A stretch of DNA of 12,812 bases from Cellvibrionales bacterium UBA1854 (GCA_002338445.1 DDII01000078.1:1-12812), one strand, 5' to 3'. Shown: positions 1-6,495, counted from the first letter of the stretch. The notes: a model not told the origin generated them from the letters alone. Numbers and translations: made by a program.

Positions 1-141
1 ATTGCCACGCGCGATTTTCGGGCACTGGCCAAGATGGTTTTAGATTTTCAATCCGACATTCCAATGAGTGGTGGATTGGAGTTCTTCGTCGAACGCCTCG
101 CAACTCAGCCGCCCAATCGCCTTGGCACTTCTTATGGTTAA
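1..141 (+). CDS. fleN: FleN/FlhG, MinD-like flagellar number regulator (C-terminal end only)
   Basis: An open frame enters from the left edge and ends at a TAA at 139-141, giving the last 46 residues. The tail contains GGLEFFVERL, which resembles the conserved C-terminal helix of FleN/FlhG proteins of polar-flagellated gammaproteobacteria. From family knowledge, FleN is a membrane-associated ParA/MinD-type ATPase that works with FlhF and FleQ to restrict flagellar number. It commonly sits immediately before fliA, as here, where its last 8 bases overlap the fliA start. The nucleotide-binding part is outside the window, so the call rests on the tail motif and on context. Other MinD-family proteins are the only reasonable alternative. 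Confidence 0.75.
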   Translation: MATRDFRALAKMVLDFQSDIPMSGGLEFFVERLATQPPNRLGTSYG

Positions 142-853
142 TATTAAATCTTACCAAGATATACAAAGTTCGGATAGAGAAGGCGATGGGCTGATGGCCC
201 ACGTTGGATTAGTGAAGCGTGTCGCATTGCATCTTAAAGGAAGACTGCCGAATTTCATGGAGCTTGAAGAGTTAATCCAAGTGGGCATGATTGGATTAAT
301 CGAAGCTAATAATTCCTTCAAAGGTGAAAAGGGCGTTGAATTCGAAGTCTTTGCTAAAAATCGTATAAGGGGAGCAATACTAGATCAAGTTCGAAAGATG
401 TCGTATCTGCCACGTTCAGCCATAGTAAATCTGCGTGATCATAACGATGCATCCTCAGCACTGGCGGGCGAGCTTGGCAGAGAACCGACGCAAACTGAGT
501 TAGCTGAGTATATGGGTAAGGGGGTGGAAGAATTTCAACGTGAAAGGAATCATGCACATAGATTTCAAACAGTATCGTTGGAGTCGCAACTTCCAGAAAC
601 CACTGATCAACCGGCTTCAGATTCCAGTGAACCTGAAGCACAAGTTGTAAAAGAAGAATTTTTAGAATCGTTAATTGAAGCAATTAAGATTTTACCAGAG
701 CGAGAACGGACCGTAATCTCACTCTATTACTCTGACGAAATGAACCTCAAAGAAATCGGTTTTATCTTGGAAGTAAGTGAGTCTCGAGTGAGTCAAATTT
801 TATCAGCATGCGTAACTAAGCTTCGGAAACACCTCAACATAACAGAGCTTTAA
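134..853 (+). CDS. fliA: FliA, flagellar sigma-28 RNA polymerase factor
   Basis: This is a 239-residue protein, the usual FliA length. It directs RNA polymerase to late flagellar promoters (flagellin, stator, chemotaxis genes). Region 2 spans about residues 22-95 and includes LIQVGMIGLIEA and the stretch NRIRGAILDQVRK followed by LPRSA. Region 3 follows at about 100-140. Region 4, with its helix-turn-helix, covers about 187-235 and contains LPERERTVISLYY and SESRVSQI. An in-frame ATG at 68 would add 22 residues that overlap fleN and do not look like FliA. The ATG at 134 gives the standard length and overlaps the fleN stop by 8 bases, as expected for translational coupling, although no strong ribosome-binding site precedes it. 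A variable acidic linker lies at about 152-175. The usual partner FlgM is not in this window. Confidence 0.96.
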   Translation: MVNIKSYQDIQSSDREGDGLMAHVGLVKRVALHLKGRLPNFMELEELIQVGMIGLIEANNSFKGEKGVEFEVFAKNRIRGAILDQVRKMSYLPRSAIVNLRDHNDASSALAGELGREPTQTELAEYMGKGVEEFQRERNHAHRFQTVSLESQLPETTDQPASDSSEPEAQVVKEEFLESLIEAIKILPERERTVISLYYSDEMNLKEIGFILEVSESRVSQILSACVTKLRKHLNITEL

Positions 854-857
854 CGAT

Positions 858-1364
858 ATGTTTTTTAAGGACAGCGCGAAAAAAAAAGCTCTACTGGCTG
901 CCAAGTCTGCCTATGTTGAAGCAGCCACGCTTAAAGGAGATACGCGCGAAGAAGTGGCCTTTAGAAGGCGTATCGGGTTCAGAAGTAGAACGCATTTAGA
1001 TAAAATTTTTATTGAGGGGGCCACCAAAACTGCTCGTCATCAAGATCTCTGTGAGCAAGCTAATGATCGTGGTCTAGAACACCCGCCGCCGCCTAAGGTT
1101 GGCATGTTCCAATCAGCCAAGGGACCAAACGGGATTATATATACCTACGTACCTGCAGAATTTTCAGAGCCAGTATTTCTGTATGGAGGTCAATACCAAA
1201 CGATGGAAATAGATGCCTTTCGTGCCATCAGGCTCACACAGGAGATAGCAGATAAAGTTAGTTTTGACTTAGATTTAGAAAAACCGATCGTCACGCTACA
1301 ATTTCTTCGTGATGAACTGGCGGCCCTGGAAAACTCAGCTTCAGAAACTGATAACGAAGAGTAG
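858..1364 (+). CDS. Uncharacterised 168-aa soluble protein downstream of fliA
   Basis: I do not recognise this protein. It starts 4 bases after the fliA stop and so is very probably co-transcribed with fliA, although its own ribosome-binding site is weak. The N-terminus is basic (Lys at 4, 8, 9, 10) and the first 65 residues are rich in Lys/Arg and probably helical. A proline cluster (HPPPP) sits near residues 75-80 and is followed by a probable beta-rich stretch (GIIYTYVPAEF, VFLYGGQY). The C-terminus is helical and acidic, ending in DNEE. No signal peptide or membrane segment is visible, so it is probably cytoplasmic. Codons 8-10 form an A9 tract (879-887). In many relatives cheY occupies the place after fliA, but this sequence has no receiver-domain features. 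Confidence 0.75.
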   Translation: MFFKDSAKKKALLAAKSAYVEAATLKGDTREEVAFRRRIGFRSRTHLDKIFIEGATKTARHQDLCEQANDRGLEHPPPPKVGMFQSAKGPNGIIYTYVPAEFSEPVFLYGGQYQTMEIDAFRAIRLTQEIADKVSFDLDLEKPIVTLQFLRDELAALENSASETDNEE

Positions 1365-1395
1365 TAATACCTTAAATCTCCCAAGACTATTAATT

Positions 1396-1404
1396 AAGGA
1401 GGAA
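1396..1404 (+). promoter_or_regulatory. Strong ribosome-binding site fixing the start of the 234-aa gene
   Basis: AAGGAGGAA lies 6 bases before the ATG at 1411 and is an almost ideal Shine-Dalgarno sequence. It decides against the longer open frame starting at 1309, whose first 34 codons overlap the preceding gene and encode no plausible membrane signal. Confidence 0.85.
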
Positions 1405-1410
1405 ATCAGA

Positions 1411-2115
1411 ATGGAAAAATTGCTTCTATTAGCCGTAGTTGTGGGAGCAGCTGCAATCGTAATATTGATGATCTACTTAATTGCGCGCGTAGAAAAAGTT
1501 GAAACCATTGCTGTGAACGGCCCGCAACCAAAAGGATCTTTGGCGATGATAAATGCCGAGAAACCTTTTTTTGGTTTAAATGGGGTGGATCTATGGGAAC
1601 TTCTTTCGGGAACCCCTCCACCCGGATACGCCACAGCTGATGCTATGCCTCTTCAGCCAAAATATGAGCATATCCTTTACAAACATATCGAAACTCTCTT
1701 TAAGACTGGAATGGCAGATAAAAAGGCCGGTAAAACCCCAGAGCAACCAGAAAGTCCGATGCAAATTTCAACGCTTAGAGAAAATGTTCAAGCTTTCATG
1801 CCTTCGCAGTATGCGTCCGTTATTTATGAATCCGGTTTTGAGATAGTGACCGAAGAAGGAATGGTAAAAGATGGGGATGCAAGATTAGATATCATAGATG
1901 CCCTCGATAGAACTTGTGAGGCTTTATTCTCAAAAATCAATCTGGAACCAAAGGGATTAATGTCCAGCCGACTAGTGCCAGAACCCACCGCTTCCAAACC
2001 CAGTGATGAATCAATTCAGGTTGACGACGACAACGAGGATTCGTCAGATGACGATAACTTTCCAGAAGAAACCGCTAAGCTAGAGGAGAATCTCGGAAGA
2101 GAAAAGTTGGATTAA
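1411..2115 (+). CDS. Uncharacterised single-pass membrane protein (234 aa) with acidic C-terminus
   Basis: I do not recognise this family. Residues 3-24 form a hydrophobic segment (LLLLAVVVGAAAIVILMIYL) followed by Arg/Glu/Lys. This fits an uncleaved N-terminal membrane anchor with a short outside tail, but orientation is uncertain. The body, about residues 30-180, is a mixed globular region with a Pro/Gly-rich segment near 67-75 (SGTPPPGY). The final 35 residues are strongly acidic and probably disordered (DDDNEDSSDDDNF). The gene begins 46 bases after the 168-aa gene on the same strand and closes the fleN-fliA side before the convergent gap. A trailing fliA-operon gene with a role in motility or envelope function is plausible by location only. 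Confidence 0.75.
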   Translation: MEKLLLLAVVVGAAAIVILMIYLIARVEKVETIAVNGPQPKGSLAMINAEKPFFGLNGVDLWELLSGTPPPGYATADAMPLQPKYEHILYKHIETLFKTGMADKKAGKTPEQPESPMQISTLRENVQAFMPSQYASVIYESGFEIVTEEGMVKDGDARLDIIDALDRTCEALFSKINLEPKGLMSSRLVPEPTASKPSDESIQVDDDNEDSSDDDNFPEETAKLEENLGREKLD

Positions 2116-2130
2116 TTATTGTCGTATAAC

Positions 2131-2168
2131 TGTTGCTAGCGCTGATGCCGTTATTCAGACTAGCAACA
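2131..2168. terminator. Inverted repeat between convergent operons, possible bidirectional terminator
   Basis: TGTTGCTAG at 2131-2139 pairs perfectly with CTAGCAACA at 2160-2168. Inside the 20-base loop, CTGA (2142-2145) can pair with TCAG (2155-2158), lengthening the hairpin. It lies 15 bases after the end of the 234-aa gene and in the gap where the two transcription units collide. Neither side carries a clear T-tract, so it is not a textbook intrinsic terminator. It could instead be a 3'-end processing or stabilising structure, or a binding site for a dyad-recognising protein. Confidence 0.4.
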
Positions 2169-2250
2169 TAAGATATTCACGCATTCTCCAATACAGACGT
2201 ATTTAAACCTTTGGTCGTCCACAATTCTCTGAGGACGGTTCAGAAGACAG

Positions 2251-3204
2251 TTATCTTAAACTTGGAGCTGATGGGTAGGTTACCACGGCCGGGGGCAGAT
2301 CTTCCTCTACTTCCTCCCCCCGATCTCTGGCTTCTTCTAACGCTACTTGTCTCTTTAAAACATCGATATACTTGGCGCGCTCCAGAGTTATGAGAGATTG
2401 AACGTCAGCGTTGAGGGCTTTTATATTACCAACTTGTCCTTGCATTGTTTTCACTTGCGTCGCTAATACTGCCACTGACTTGCTGACGTTTGCAACATCG
2501 GTACTCTGAGACTTTACAGTTCCTGCCAGATCATTAACCTGCTTAATAACTTCCGCAGTCGATTGGCCAACCCTTTTTGCTGCCATTTCAGGGACGTCAT
2601 TTTTGATCGCGCCAGCCAACCTTTCTGCATTTCGGACAGATTCTATCAAAGCGGTCTGTGTGTCACTAAATGCGGATTGTTCAACTGCAAGTGAATTCAT
2701 TGTTTGATTTATTTCGTCAAAAAGGCTCAATGCACTATTCATATTCACTACACGCTGACTCAACGCTATCAACATAGCATCAACTTGATTTGTCTTTGCA
2801 TTAAGCTGCTGAGCCATGAATGCAAAAATGCTTACCGCGACTACAAACACTGTGACAGTTCCAATGAGAATGTAACCAGATAACTTGTTACTTTTTGCAC
2901 TTGCCTCATCAAGTTCTTGAACCCTTTTCTGAACTTGACTCAAGCCTTTCTCCAAAGTCAGTGACGCGCGCCTACTAACGTCAGCTGCACTGTTAGTAGC
3001 ATCGGCGGTATCGAGAAGGCTCGGAACTAAGACTTCCAAACGACCAGATATCTGTTTTGCATATCCCAAAACATCTGCAAGATCCTCTTGGTATTTATCG
3101 ATACTTTCGGCTTCAGGCTGGGTATCTATGGCACCTTCTGTAGTACCGGAGTCTTCAGTATCATCAGATGTATCAACAGTGTTTTCTTCTTCCGCCATAC
3201 TCAT
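2251..3204 (-). CDS. Uncharacterised coiled-coil membrane protein (317 aa)
   Basis: I do not recognise a named family. The first 45 residues are acidic and low-complexity, and residues 60-108 look helical and coiled-coil-like. A single membrane segment runs from about 109 to 131 (SGYILIGTVTVFVVAVSIFAFM). A long Ala/Gln/Val-rich heptad-like region follows to about 300 (periodic hydrophobics in VNDLAGTVKSQSTDVANVSKS), then a short proline-rich tail. The layout, with a cytoplasmic acidic head, one anchor and a long coiled coil, recalls chemoreceptor-like or polar scaffold proteins. However, no HAMP domain and no conserved methyl-accepting signalling hairpin is visible. Its start is 2 bases after the stop of the 113-aa gene, so the two are translated together. 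Met3 (3198) is an alternative start. Confidence 0.8.
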   Translation of the reverse strand: MSMAEEENTVDTSDDTEDSGTTEGAIDTQPEAESIDKYQEDLADVLGYAKQISGRLEVLVPSLLDTADATNSAADVSRRASLTLEKGLSQVQKRVQELDEASAKSNKLSGYILIGTVTVFVVAVSIFAFMAQQLNAKTNQVDAMLIALSQRVVNMNSALSLFDEINQTMNSLAVEQSAFSDTQTALIESVRNAERLAGAIKNDVPEMAAKRVGQSTAEVIKQVNDLAGTVKSQSTDVANVSKSVAVLATQVKTMQGQVGNIKALNADVQSLITLERAKYIDVLKRQVALEEARDRGEEVEEDLPPAVVTYPSAPSLR

Positions 3205-3206
3205 AA

Positions 3207-3548
3207 TTAATCCACATCGTCTTTGGTGAAATGAGGCTCTATTTCATCTAGTTGTTTTGAAATATCGACAGTGGCCGCTTTAACTTTAGCTAAACGACTT
3301 TCCAATAAGGTGTTAAATTGCTCGCTTTCGGTAGCTGCATTTTTTTTTGCCCGATCACTTATTATCTGAATTGAACCTAGCTGACTACCTTCTGAATCCT
3401 GAAGCTCTATTTTAGGTAACTGTTTTTCATTAAGTGCAACAAATTCTTTTGATTTTCCATCTTTCGTGGCACGAACGTCTTTAATCCCAACAGGCCTGAG
3501 CCCAGAACCCTTAAGAGACAATGTATCATCGTCTGTGTTATCAACCAA
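3207..3548 (-). CDS. Uncharacterised 113-aa hydrophilic protein with TTG start
   Basis: This is a small, charged, soluble protein of unknown family, with no signal peptide or membrane segment. The N-terminus is Asp-rich (VDNTDDDT). The middle contains LPKIELQD and a probable beta strand GSIQIIS. The last 50 residues look like an amphipathic helix (FNTLLESRLAKVKAATVDIS). The only usable start is TTG at 3546-3548, because the protein has no internal methionine. The start is supported by the Shine-Dalgarno sequence GGGAGGG 7 bases upstream (3556-3562). An A9 tract on the coding strand (3350-3358) encodes AKKN. It is coupled to the 317-aa coiled-coil gene (2-base gap), which suggests the two products act together. 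A sigma-28-like promoter sits just upstream. Confidence 0.7.
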   Translation of the reverse strand: MVDNTDDDTLSLKGSGLRPVGIKDVRATKDGKSKEFVALNEKQLPKIELQDSEGSQLGSIQIISDRAKKNAATESEQFNTLLESRLAKVKAATVDISKQLDEIEPHFTKDDVD

Positions 3549-3555
3549 ACTTTAA

Positions 3556-3562
3556 CCCTCCC
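3556..3562 (-). promoter_or_regulatory. Strong ribosome-binding site for the TTG-started 113-aa gene
   Basis: The minus strand reads GGGAGGG with a 7-base spacer to the TTG at 3548. This strong site is the main evidence that the methionine-free frame is a real gene using a rare start codon. Confidence 0.65.
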
Positions 3563-3572
3563 AACCCAAACT

Positions 3573-3600
3573 TTATTCGGTCAGTGAATCATCTTTTTTA
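3573..3600 (-). promoter_or_regulatory. Candidate sigma-28 (FliA) promoter for the 113-aa/317-aa pair
   Basis: On the minus strand, TAAA (3600-3597) is followed after exactly 15 bases by ACCGAATAA (3581-3573). The FliA consensus is TAAA, 15 bases, GCCGATAA. The -35 and the spacing match exactly, and the -10 keeps the CCGA core but not the flanking bases. It overlaps the stop codon of the SPOR gene and would start RNA about 15-20 bases before the TTG start. If real, it makes the last two genes late flagellar genes that FliA can drive independently of the upstream operon. Confidence 0.4.
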
Positions 3601-5325
3601 ACCACCCCTAAGCGCTCCCTTCAATTGTGTAGCACTTCTAAACCAATAGTCCCCTGGCAACTGATCAGCCCGCGCTGAACTCCGAGCCGCGCCTAGAGAA
3701 TCAAAAGGTCCCGCTACTACAGCATACGCAGGTTTACCACGCAAGGAAATTGGTACAATGAGAGCATCTGTTAGTCCTCGATAATCGTCAATGAAACTAC
3801 TAGCCTGAGATTCAGAGGTAAAAACGATATACTGCACGAAGAAATCGCTGGCTTTCGAGTTCCTCACCTTACTCGCTGCCGCCGATACACTGAGCCGAGG
3901 TGGTGCAGAAATGACAGTAATAATTTCATCCTCAAGTTTATCTGCCTCTTCTTGTGAGGCAAGAATTTCAGATGCAGTAGTTTCGTCCAAACCACCGACA
4001 TTCGATAACAAATAGTCACGATTGGTATCTGTGTCATATTCGCTTGCAACAGCCTCTAATAAAGCTTCAATCTGATCTGTCCTAGTAATAGAATTTTCAC
4101 TCTGCTGAACAATTTCTTCCGCAATAGCCTCCGCCGACTCTTCAAGATTATCCAGTATATTTGACACGCCTGCATTCTCCATGGGGTCATCTGAAACGTC
4201 AAGTGTTGAACTACCAACCAATTTATTTTCATTCGATTCTGTAGTTTTCAAACCCTCAGATTGCAGCAAATTCGGCGCAAAATCTTGATACTCTATGTCG
4301 TCGTTTTTTTTCTCTTGTACCGATAATTTTACAACAGAAGATTCCTCCTGTTCAGACCGCGTTTCGTCCAATAGAGGCACATCCAGACTCTTGCGCCAAT
4401 CTTGAAAAGATGACCATATTAAATCTCGGTAAAATACCGATTCTTTTGGATTGAATCTATGCAAAACAAATAATGTCACTGCCAGCGATAACAAGACAAG
4501 CGTTACACCAAAAACAATTTCCTTAAATTTAGAACTCACAAGTCCCTCAGTTTCATGTGAAGTTCGTTCTGCATCATTTGCCATCTTACTGTCGTCAAAA
4601 TTAAATGGTTCCTCCGGAAAAACAAGGCTTCCACCTATATCTTGCATCAATGTGTCTTGACTCAAGATATCAATATCACCAGGCATAATTTCTGAATTAT
4701 CCGGCGCTACTACATCGCCCAAACCGACCTGCTCCAGGAGCAATTGGGTGTCATTTTCATAACCATGCTCACGTGCTGCATACATCAACTGAATAGCCTC
4801 ATCTACCGATGGAGTGTCTACTACCCATCGGTACAGCTGTCTTCCGAACATGGTCAATAATTTCTCAAAACCCGGCCATCCAGTTTTGTCAATAAACATA
4901 ACCAGTCGAACATTTGTTCCGGGGAAATCAGTCATCAGACGCACAAGTAAATTCCATTGATCTTGCTTTACTGACTTAGCGTCATTTACCACAAGCAAGT
5001 GCACTAAAGCCGAAGCGTCAGCTGGTTTGCGCGCCTCTTCCATAGTCATCTTGGCTAAAATATGATTAAAACGATTAAGTAAGCTGTCAGTGTCGTTCGG
5101 GAGAAATACTTCAACTTGAAAGTTCTGTAGATCACGAAGGTGAGTAACAAGCATGCGTGAGTAGTGGTCTAACACACCATCATTGCCTCCGATAACTGCC
5201 AGACCACGCTTCCCCTGACCGATAGCATCTAATGAAGTTTGAAATCGGTGCTTATCCTTGGCACGAAAAAAAATGTCTGCGCCATCAAACCAGTCCTGAA
5301 AATCAGCAGAATGTTGATCTTGCAC
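3598..5325 (-). CDS. DamX-like SPOR-domain membrane protein with degenerate ATPase-type N-domain (575 aa)
   Basis: Residues 15-185 resemble the AAA/ExeA-type domain at the front of DamX-family proteins. At the expected nucleotide-binding loop, however, the sequence is GLAVIGGNDGVLDH (41-54), which lacks the GxxxxGK[ST] pattern, so ATP binding is doubtful. Hydrophobic strands follow at ALVHLLVVND (106-115) and VRLVMFID (139-146). One membrane helix spans about 270-289, then comes an acidic linker (300-490). A C-terminal SPOR domain (about 495-570, including QYIVFTSESQA, AYAVVAGPF and DYWFRS) is the type that binds denuded peptidoglycan at division septa. The start is GTG at 5323-5325, with AGGGGG 8 bases upstream; the next Met is residue 58. 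It begins 21 bases after flhB, so it is probably the next gene of the flagellar export operon. E. coli DamX is shorter and lies in an aroKB-damX locus; presence here is unusual. Confidence 0.85.
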   Translation of the reverse strand: MQDQHSADFQDWFDGADIFFRAKDKHRFQTSLDAIGQGKRGLAVIGGNDGVLDHYSRMLVTHLRDLQNFQVEVFLPNDTDSLLNRFNHILAKMTMEEARKPADASALVHLLVVNDAKSVKQDQWNLLVRLMTDFPGTNVRLVMFIDKTGWPGFEKLLTMFGRQLYRWVVDTPSVDEAIQLMYAAREHGYENDTQLLLEQVGLGDVVAPDNSEIMPGDIDILSQDTLMQDIGGSLVFPEEPFNFDDSKMANDAERTSHETEGLVSSKFKEIVFGVTLVLLSLAVTLFVLHRFNPKESVFYRDLIWSSFQDWRKSLDVPLLDETRSEQEESSVVKLSVQEKKNDDIEYQDFAPNLLQSEGLKTTESNENKLVGSSTLDVSDDPMENAGVSNILDNLEESAEAIAEEIVQQSENSITRTDQIEALLEAVASEYDTDTNRDYLLSNVGGLDETTASEILASQEEADKLEDEIITVISAPPRLSVSAAASKVRNSKASDFFVQYIVFTSESQASSFIDDYRGLTDALIVPISLRGKPAYAVVAGPFDSLGAARSSARADQLPGDYWFRSATQLKGALRGG

Positions 5326-5346
5326 TAACGTTGCCCCCTACTTAAT

Positions 5347-6495
5347 CTATGATTCTTCTCGATTTCCATTTTTATCATATCTCATGTCTTCAGGCACTTT
5401 GGGTGAAGGTTTTTGTGGAGCTCCTTTGCCACTATTCAGACTATTGAGGCCAAATACATAGGCAATAACTTGTGCCACAGCGTAATAAAGTGCTTCTGGA
5501 ACCGACTGTTGAATATCTGTTGTAAAATATATAGCCCTGGCAAGAGAAGGTGACGAAAAGAGCGGCACACCACTCTCTTTTGCTTTGTTCCTAATCGCTT
5601 GAGCTAAAAAGTCGGCTCCTTTGGCAACCACTAATGGAGCTCCGTCAGAAGTCGGATCGTAACTCAAGGCTACCGCGAAATGCTCTGGATTTACTATAAC
5701 AACATCAGCATCTGCCACAGCCTGTATCATCGAACCCATTGCCATCTCGCGTTGCTTTCGTCTTATTTGAGCTTTTACCTCCGGACGTCCCTCTGTATCT
5801 TTAAGTTCATCTTTTACCTCTTTTTTAGTCATCTTCATTTTTTTACTGAACTCAAAAATTTGATACGGTACATCTATAGCGGCTGGAATCAGCAATGTAA
5901 GCGTAACCAAGACTATCCCTAATGCAATTAATTCACCGGCCTTCCCCAACGCTGGTTTCATTTCCATCATTCCTAAGTACGTCAACGTATCGAAACGCTC
6001 ACTCACTACGAGGTATAAAACCCCACCCACCAGTAAAAACTTTAAAAGGGCTTTCACAAGATTAATGAGTGCCTGCAGTCCAAACATCCTCTTGAATCCA
6101 GACAAAGGACTTAATTTACTACCTTTCGGCGCCACAGCCTTCATGGAGAACACATAGCCCCCAAGAACACCGCCAGATGCAGCTGCAATAACGGCAGTCA
6201 GTCCAAAAAATGGTAACAATATATACATCGAAGAAAGAGCCTGGTTGCCAAATTCTATCGGTAACAAGTCTTCATTGAAGACCGTCCTTCGATCGAAAAC
6301 GAAAGGTTCAGAGAAAGTTTCAACCAAACTAACAATGAAAAAGCCTCCAAAAAAGTACATAAATATGGCGGCACCAATCATCATCAAGGCAACGCCAAGT
6401 TCTTGAGATCTCGCCACCTGACCATCTTGTCGAGCTTTTTCAAGGCGCTTGGCAGTGGGTTCTTCACTTTTTTCTTCTGAACTTTCCTCAGCCAT
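5347..6495 (-). CDS. flhB: FlhB, flagellar type III export gate and substrate-specificity switch
   Basis: This is a 382-residue protein of standard FlhB length. The N-terminus has the family signature EEPTAKRLEKAR followed by GQVARSQEL. About four membrane helices cover residues 30-210 and a cytoplasmic domain follows. The autocleavage site is at N269-P270, the same numbering as Salmonella FlhB, but reads NPEHFAVAL rather than the common NPTH; the essential Asn-Pro and His are kept. In the family, cleavage changes export from rod/hook to filament substrates, together with FliK. A longer frame from 6543 is rejected because its first 16 codons lie in fliR. The ATG at 6495 shares one base with the fliR stop (TAATG), implying coupling. 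A basic/acidic tail (about 350-382) is typical and variable. Confidence 0.97.
   Translation of the reverse strand: MAEESSEEKSEEPTAKRLEKARQDGQVARSQELGVALMMIGAAIFMYFFGGFFIVSLVETFSEPFVFDRRTVFNEDLLPIEFGNQALSSMYILLPFFGLTAVIAAASGGVLGGYVFSMKAVAPKGSKLSPLSGFKRMFGLQALINLVKALLKFLLVGGVLYLVVSERFDTLTYLGMMEMKPALGKAGELIALGIVLVTLTLLIPAAIDVPYQIFEFSKKMKMTKKEVKDELKDTEGRPEVKAQIRRKQREMAMGSMIQAVADADVVIVNPEHFAVALSYDPTSDGAPLVVAKGADFLAQAIRNKAKESGVPLFSSPSLARAIYFTTDIQQSVPEALYYAVAQVIAYVFGLNSLNSGKGAPQKPSPKVPEDMRYDKNGNREES

Noticed and set aside
68..133. N-terminal extension of FliA from the ATG at 68
   Set aside because: These 22 residues overlap fleN in another frame and exceed the family length; the ATG at 134 gives the standard 239 residues.
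354..683. 109-codon minus-strand open frame opposite fliA
   Set aside because: It is entirely inside fliA, which is a clear full-length sigma-28 gene. The translation is low-complexity and unconvincing.
858..1364. The gene after fliA as a CheY or an anti-sigma FlgM
   Set aside because: It has neither the Asp/Lys receiver-domain pattern nor FlgM length and composition, so no name was assigned.
2211..2393. 60-codon plus-strand frame across the convergent gap
   Set aside because: It mostly overlaps the 317-aa gene on the opposite strand and has no ribosome-binding site or recognisable product.
3467..3473. TGGCACG on the plus strand, resembling a sigma-54 -24 element
   Set aside because: The bases at the -12 position are TCTTT, not TTGC, and it points into antisense of the unknown minus-strand genes.
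5259..5265. Second TGGCACG on the plus strand
   Set aside because: It is followed by an A-run with no -12 GC at the required spacing, within the SPOR gene.
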